Positions 59,253 through 64,000 of a stretch of 64,000 bases of DNA are shown here, piece after piece. Every line of letters starts with the position of its first letter. Within the stretch, counting starts at the first letter, position 1. Source of the DNA: Cyprinodon diabolis (taxonomy: Eukaryota > Chordata > Actinopteri > Cyprinodontiformes > Cyprinodontidae). Position numbers and translations under genes: made by a program. The notes beneath the pieces were generated by a model that saw only the letters and a program-made list of their open reading frames with translations, had not been told where the DNA came from and searched no databases. The stretch covers positions 37,564,111 through 37,628,110 of the forward strand of contig CM060081.1 in NCBI GenBank assembly GCA_030533445.1, given 5' to 3'.

Positions 59253-60562
59253 AAACCTTCTGACTGAAGTTTCTTTTGGATGAATGAGGAGATAACATCA
59301 GTCTAAGATGACTGGTGTGAGAGATGTTGAGGACTTTTCATTCTGTTTGAACTGAGCTTCTATGATGTGCCTGTTTTCTTGTGTGTCTACATTTCCTGTG
59401 GAAATGGCTGCAGATTCTTTTATGTTAAGATAGAAAATAATTTTATGCATATTGCATAAAGTTTCACTGATTGATTTACAACCTTTTTTAACTATAACAA
59501 TGCAGATATATCAGTAGAAAGATCATATGGGTTAAAGAATTACTGAGCTACTTGTTCACATTTTAAAGAATGGGATCTTCTGTTTGTAAAGAAGAATTGC
59601 TTCTGGATATGAAGCGTCTTTATTACTTTGCTTTATAAGCAAGAGATATACAGTTTCTTTATGAAATGACATAAGCAGGTTTAATGCATGTTGCATGGAC
59701 CTATTTATTTCCTTTTTTTGCTATGTTAATGTTATAGTGCATGACTGCACTTTCAGCTAAGGCATTTTTTGCTACATTTTACTTTCTATTTATCTCTATT
59801 ATGGGACATGTATAGTTCCTTTGATAAACCAGTGTTATTAATGGACTATTAATCTATTGGATTATTTTGATTTGGTCTTATTTTAAGATCCGTTAACTTT
59901 TAATGGTTATCTGATAAGCTAATTTTAATAACTGTTTAATGTGTGCTGATCCAGTGGTAACTTTGATCGTTTTAGATCAGAGATATAGACGTTCTTTCGT
60001 TGAACAATTTTCATCATCAGGTATTGGGACCACAGACATATATTATATTCTAACATTAATAGATCTGTTAATCTGTTTTTCATGTTGAAAATGTTGTGTT
60101 CATAATATTCCCCTCATCAAATCACTAAATTCAATTGTGTGGTTGTTAAAATTATCTGATCATTAAGGTCAGCCAGAAGATGTTCATCATCTTTTAAAAA
60201 GTGTAAAGTTGTTTTTACACAAATGTAGTAAAATTTCTAAGAGCAGTATGTTCTGTAAGTTGTTTATCTTTTATAAAGATGCTCTTCCTTCACTCTCTGA
60301 GTTCACTGTTCCTTGTAGAAATCTACAAGTGTTTGTTGGATGTTTCATCTGATTTATTTAGAGTGAATAACTTTCAGTTTTGAAGTTAATAAACAGAATC
60401 AAACCTTCAATAAGTGCATTTCTCTTGTATTCCTGTCAACTCATCATTAAACAAGCCAAAGACACCTTCCAAAGTTTTCCTTTTCAGTAAGCATCTATCA
60501 TTATTATTATTTACTAAGATTGCATATCATTATTTTGTAAAAAAAAAATAAAAAATAAAAAA

Positions 60563-60640
60563 GGAGCTCTGAATTTACTGATTGAATTTACTGTGGTGTA
60601 AAGACACCACAGTAAATTCAATCAGTAAATTCAGAGCTCC
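60563..60640. repeat. Perfect 37-bp inverted repeat (fold-back palindrome), 4-nt spacer
   Basis: Left arm 60563-60599 and right arm 60604-60640 are exact reverse complements around AAAG. The right arm joins 'acaccacagtaaattcaatc' (type B flank sequence, compare 57625) to 'gagctcctaaaac' (her exon 2, compare 59032). It therefore lies exactly on the junction of a deletion that removed a promoter, exon 1 and half of exon 2. Confidence 0.92.
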
Positions 60641-60855
60641 TAAAACAGCAGCCAGACCCTGAGATGGAGAAAGCTGACATCCTAGAGATGATAGTTTGCT
60701 TCCTCACTCAGAGGATGGAACAGAACCAGCAGCAGAGAAGAAACTCTACATGTTGAGGCTGGTTTTGATGAAAAACTAGCATTGTTCTGAACTCCACCAT
60801 TCAGACCATCAAAGATGAGGAGGAAGATCCTAAAAATCTGTGGAAACCTTGGTAG
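60634..60855 (+). pseudogene. her pseudogene 7: exon 2 fragment
   Basis: Starts inside the HLH coding part and runs to the WKPW-stop end (TAG 60853-60855). No promoter or exon 1. The 3' flank (60856-62010) resembles that of pseudogene 4 more than 5 or 6 (for example 'gaacgggatcttctg'). AATAAA at 61978-61983. Confidence 0.88.
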
Positions 60856-62179
60856 AAACCTTCTGACTGAAGTTTTTTTGGATGTATGAGGAGATAACAC
60901 CAGTCAAAGATGACTGGTGTAAGTGATGTTGAGGACTTTTCATTCGGTTTGAACTGAGCTTCTATGATGTGCCTGTTTTCTGGTTTGTCTACATTTCCAG
61001 TGGAAATGGCTGCAGATTCTTTATGTTAAGATAGAAAATAATTTTATGCTTATTGCATAAAGCTTCATTGATTGATTAACAACCTTTTTCTTACAATAAT
61101 AATGCAGATATATCAGTAAAAAGACCATATGGGTTAAAGAATTACTGAGCTACTTGTTCAAATTTTGAAGAACGGGATCTTCTGTTTGTAAAGAAGAATT
61201 GCTTCTGGATATGAAGCGTCTTTATTACTTTGCTATATAAGCAAGAGATATACAGTTTCTTTATGAAATTACATAAGCAGTTTTGATGCATGTTGCATGA
61301 ACCAATTTATTTTGTTTTTTTGCTATGTAAAAGTTGTAGTGCATGACTGCACTTTCAGCTAAGGCATTTTTCTGCTATATTTTACTTTCGATTTATCGGG
61401 AAATGTATAGTTCTTCTGATGAACCAGTGTTATTAATGGACTTTTAATCTATTGCATTATTTTGATTTGGTTGATCTGTTGATCCATTACCTTTTAATGG
61501 TTATCTGATAAGCTAATTTTAATAACTGTTTAATGTGTGCTGATCCAGTGGTAACTTTGATCGTTTTAGATCAGATGATATAGACGTTCTTTTGTTGAAC
61601 AATTTGTCATCATCAGGTATTTGGACCACAGACATATTAGATATTAATTGATCTCTTAATTATCTGTTAATCTGTTTTTCACGTTGAAAATGTTTTGCTG
61701 ATATTATTCCCCCTCCTCAAATCACTAAATTAAATTGTGTGGTTGTTAAAAATGTTCTGATAATTAAGGTCAGACAGAAGATGTTCTTCATCCGTTAAAA
61801 CTGTAAAGTTGTTTTTACACAAATGTACCAACATTTCTAAGAGCAGTATGTTCTGTAAGTTGTTTATCTTTTATAAAGATGCTCTTCCTTTACTCTCTGA
61901 GTTCACTGTGTCTTGTAGAAATCTACAAGTTTTTGTTGGATATTTATTTGGAGTAAATAACTTTCAGTTTTGAAGTTAATAAACAGAATCAAACCTTCAA
62001 TAAGTGCATTTCTCTTGTATTCATGTCAACTCATCATTAAACAAGCCACCAACATTCTATTGTTTCCTTTTTAGTAAGCATCTCTCATTACTAGTATTTA
62101 CTATATCATTATCTTTCCAACTATATTTAAAGGACACTTTTATATTATGGTTTTTATTATACAAATGTTAAGGGCAGGA

Positions 62180-62310
62180 TGAGAAGCATCCTTATATTCC
62201 TCCAGTAAAAAACAAAAAATAAACTAGAGAAAGACAGAACGTGAGACACCAGAATAAACTTAGGGACGGTTTATCAGTACTTTAGCCTTAAGGAAGTGAA
62301 GTTCTGTACG
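62180..62310 (+). promoter_or_regulatory. Remnant of a type B flank
   Basis: 'gagacaccagaataaactta', 'gggacggtttatcag' and 'actttagccttaagg' match the type B block of earlier units with a deletion that removes the CSL site. Confidence 0.4.
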
Positions 62311-62559
62311 AACTTGATCCATAAAACATGTTAAATTACTTACTTGAGCTAACTTACAGCAAAGGTAAATTAGCCTTGAAAGGGTTTGTAATTTATTTTA
62401 AAATGAGAGCAGGTTTATGCTAAGGGGATAGAGCTCACTCTTTCCACTAAGATAACAGTGATGGAATTTTATTGATAGATGCTGATACATTTATTTATAA
62501 TGACTGAGCTTTTCAGGAAAATCCACAATTTTTCGTTTGAATTTTTATTCAGCTTCTTT

Positions 62560-63100
62560 TGGATGTTAATGACTTACTTTTTAAGTTAATAAACAAAACA
62601 AAACCCTCCATTAGTGCATTCTCTTGTATATCTGTTAGCCTTCTCTTTAAAAAAGCCACAGACACCCTCTAATGTTTTCCTTTTCTTTAGGCCTCTCTGA
62701 TGGCTAGTATTTACTAATATTGCATATCATTGTTTTTTAACTCAACTTGTCAAAGTGGCGGGCATAAGAGTCATTGAGGACTTTTCATTGTGTTCAAACA
62801 GAGCTTTATGTTTATGTTCTTGTTTATTAAGTTAATTTCCAGAGTTTTTTTTGTGATAATATGGAAAGAATTCTATTATTATTGTTGCACAAAGCTTTAG
62901 TGATCGATTTGCAATTTCTATTGACTCTACCTGTTCTTGTTATTAACCAGACCATATTGGAGAAAGATTACCGCGCTAATTTGCCTTTTTGTTAAGTTTT
63001 CAGGGCAAGATGCAATTTTCTTAGGAAATTACATGAACATTTTTAATGCATTGCTTGACCTTACTTTTGGCAAATGCTAAAACAGCTCTTCCTGTTTAAC
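62560..63100 (+). pseudogene. Remnant of further her units: 3' flanks only
   Basis: 'ttttaagttaataaacaaaa' with AATAAA at 62588-62593 matches the end of a her 3' UTR. At 62776 'gaggacttttcattgtgttc' restarts a 3' UTR from its beginning. One unit tail followed directly by the next unit's 3' UTR implies that the promoter and gene between them were deleted. Strongly diverged. Confidence 0.6.
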
Positions 63101-64000
63101 CTTTTGAAAAGCTTTATTGAAGCTCTTACCAGTGCTGCAACATGTAATTAATGGAATGCTTGGTCATTGGTAACTTGGTAACTGTTTGGCTGTTGTGGCA
63201 GCAGACAAAACTTATACAAAGATTATAGGCTAAGATTGTTTTCCTCATCCACAGCATTTCAAGTCTGCATTTCTACTTAAAGAAGAAATGCAGACTTCTT
63301 AAAGAGGGCGTCTGTGGCTTTTACATAGAGAAAACAAAACCGCGTAATTTGGTTTCCATGTCCATGTACTTTTACACATGCAGTCAGTGTAGCATTAGGG
63401 GTATGTGATGTGTACATGTCCATTGTCAAAGTACACATTTATATGTATGTGTGTTGCCTGTTTTTAAAAAAAAACTAGAAAAAAAAAAAATACAGAGGCT
63501 GCCTTATCCTTGCTCCATTGTTCCATGATTAACTTGACTACCTCCTTTTAAGTAATGTGGGTTTTGAGTATTAATACATTTCAAAGTGGTGCCTTGTAAA
63601 GATTCCAGTATCTTGTTTATTACTTAAAACATACTTTACATTACCAAATTTAGTAGTCTATTGCAATTTATTTTCCTAATGATTGTACTGTAATATCTAA
63701 GAAGAAATCTGAGGTATTTAACAGTTTTACTAAGGATTTAAAAAGATTACTGCATAGATATATGTAGCTGGTAAAACTATCAAAATCTGAGGTTAATTTC
63801 ACCTAGAACGTAGGTAATGAAGTAACAAATTAGTTGAAACAACCACAATTTGACCCAGCATATGGGTAGAGGCTATTAACATATATATGTGGTTGAATTT
63901 ATCCAAATTTGCATCTATTTCAACCCATCATTTTGTAGAATATTATAACTCATTTGTTATAAAAGATCAGCCCATCATCTCGCTAGGTCAAATCCACTAC
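63101..64000. other. Flank beyond the her array, no gene seen
   Basis: AT-rich. It contains a perfect 14-bp hairpin (arms 63261-63274 and 63284-63297, 9-nt loop) and short A runs. No ORF, RNA gene or her-related block is recognisable. Confidence 0.45.

Overview
The window looks like AT-rich genomic DNA of a teleost fish. The supporting signs are spliced vertebrate genes, GT-AG introns, degraded Tc1/mariner, LINE and Tf1/sushi-type Gypsy elements of fish kind, long (TA)n and (CTAT)n microsatellites, and a tandem cluster of hes5/her4-type bHLH-WRPW genes. I cannot name the species from sequence alone.

Region 1 (1-13.2 kb, + strand) holds the 3' half of a PDZRN3/PDZRN4/PDZD4-family scaffold gene. 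Five coding exons are visible (2781-3004, 4633-4735, 5295-5390, 6051-6559, 11081-12539) with matching phases, ending in a PDZ-binding TTV tail; the 5' exons lie upstream of the window. Its introns carry a Harbinger-like element with one Myb/SANT ORF, a Tc1-like relic with a nested insertion, a reverse-strand LINE relic and a (TA)n tract. Region 2 (13.2-19.5 kb) is gene-poor.

Region 3 (19.5-63.1 kb) is a degenerate tandem array of about eleven hes5/her-type units, all on the + strand. Only two have intact reading frames: 43586-44200 (163 aa, with an Orange domain) and 48812-49298 (126 aa, bHLH and WRPW but no Orange domain). The others are decayed copies at about 21.0, 24.1 and 35.5 kb, a promoter relic at 46.6 kb, and three pseudogene copies at 52.0, 55.7 and 58.8 kb plus fragments at 60.6 and about 62.6 kb. 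The three full late copies share the same in-frame TGA in the DNA-binding basic region.

The array also repeats its control DNA. Promoters keep a CCAAT box, a CSL/RBPJ site followed 16 bp later by an inverted degenerate CSL site (the geometry of Su(H) paired sites), and a TATA box. Two distal module types recur between genes. Type A has a proneural-like E-box CAGATGG, a CRE-like TGACGTCA (best in one copy) and a 16-bp paired CSL site. Type B has a CSL site between two SOX-like motifs, with a 13-bp paired site. Together they describe a Notch-response array feeding two live her genes.

Three LTR elements with perfect 5-bp target duplications mark the cluster: a solo LTR (19609-20308) inside a type A module, a full-length sushi-type Gypsy element (28828-34620, minus strand, one gag stop and one pol frameshift, self-priming signature), and an unrelated solo LTR (54338-54978) in one spacer of the late array. 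A perfect 37-bp fold-back palindrome (60563-60640) sits on a deletion junction of the array.
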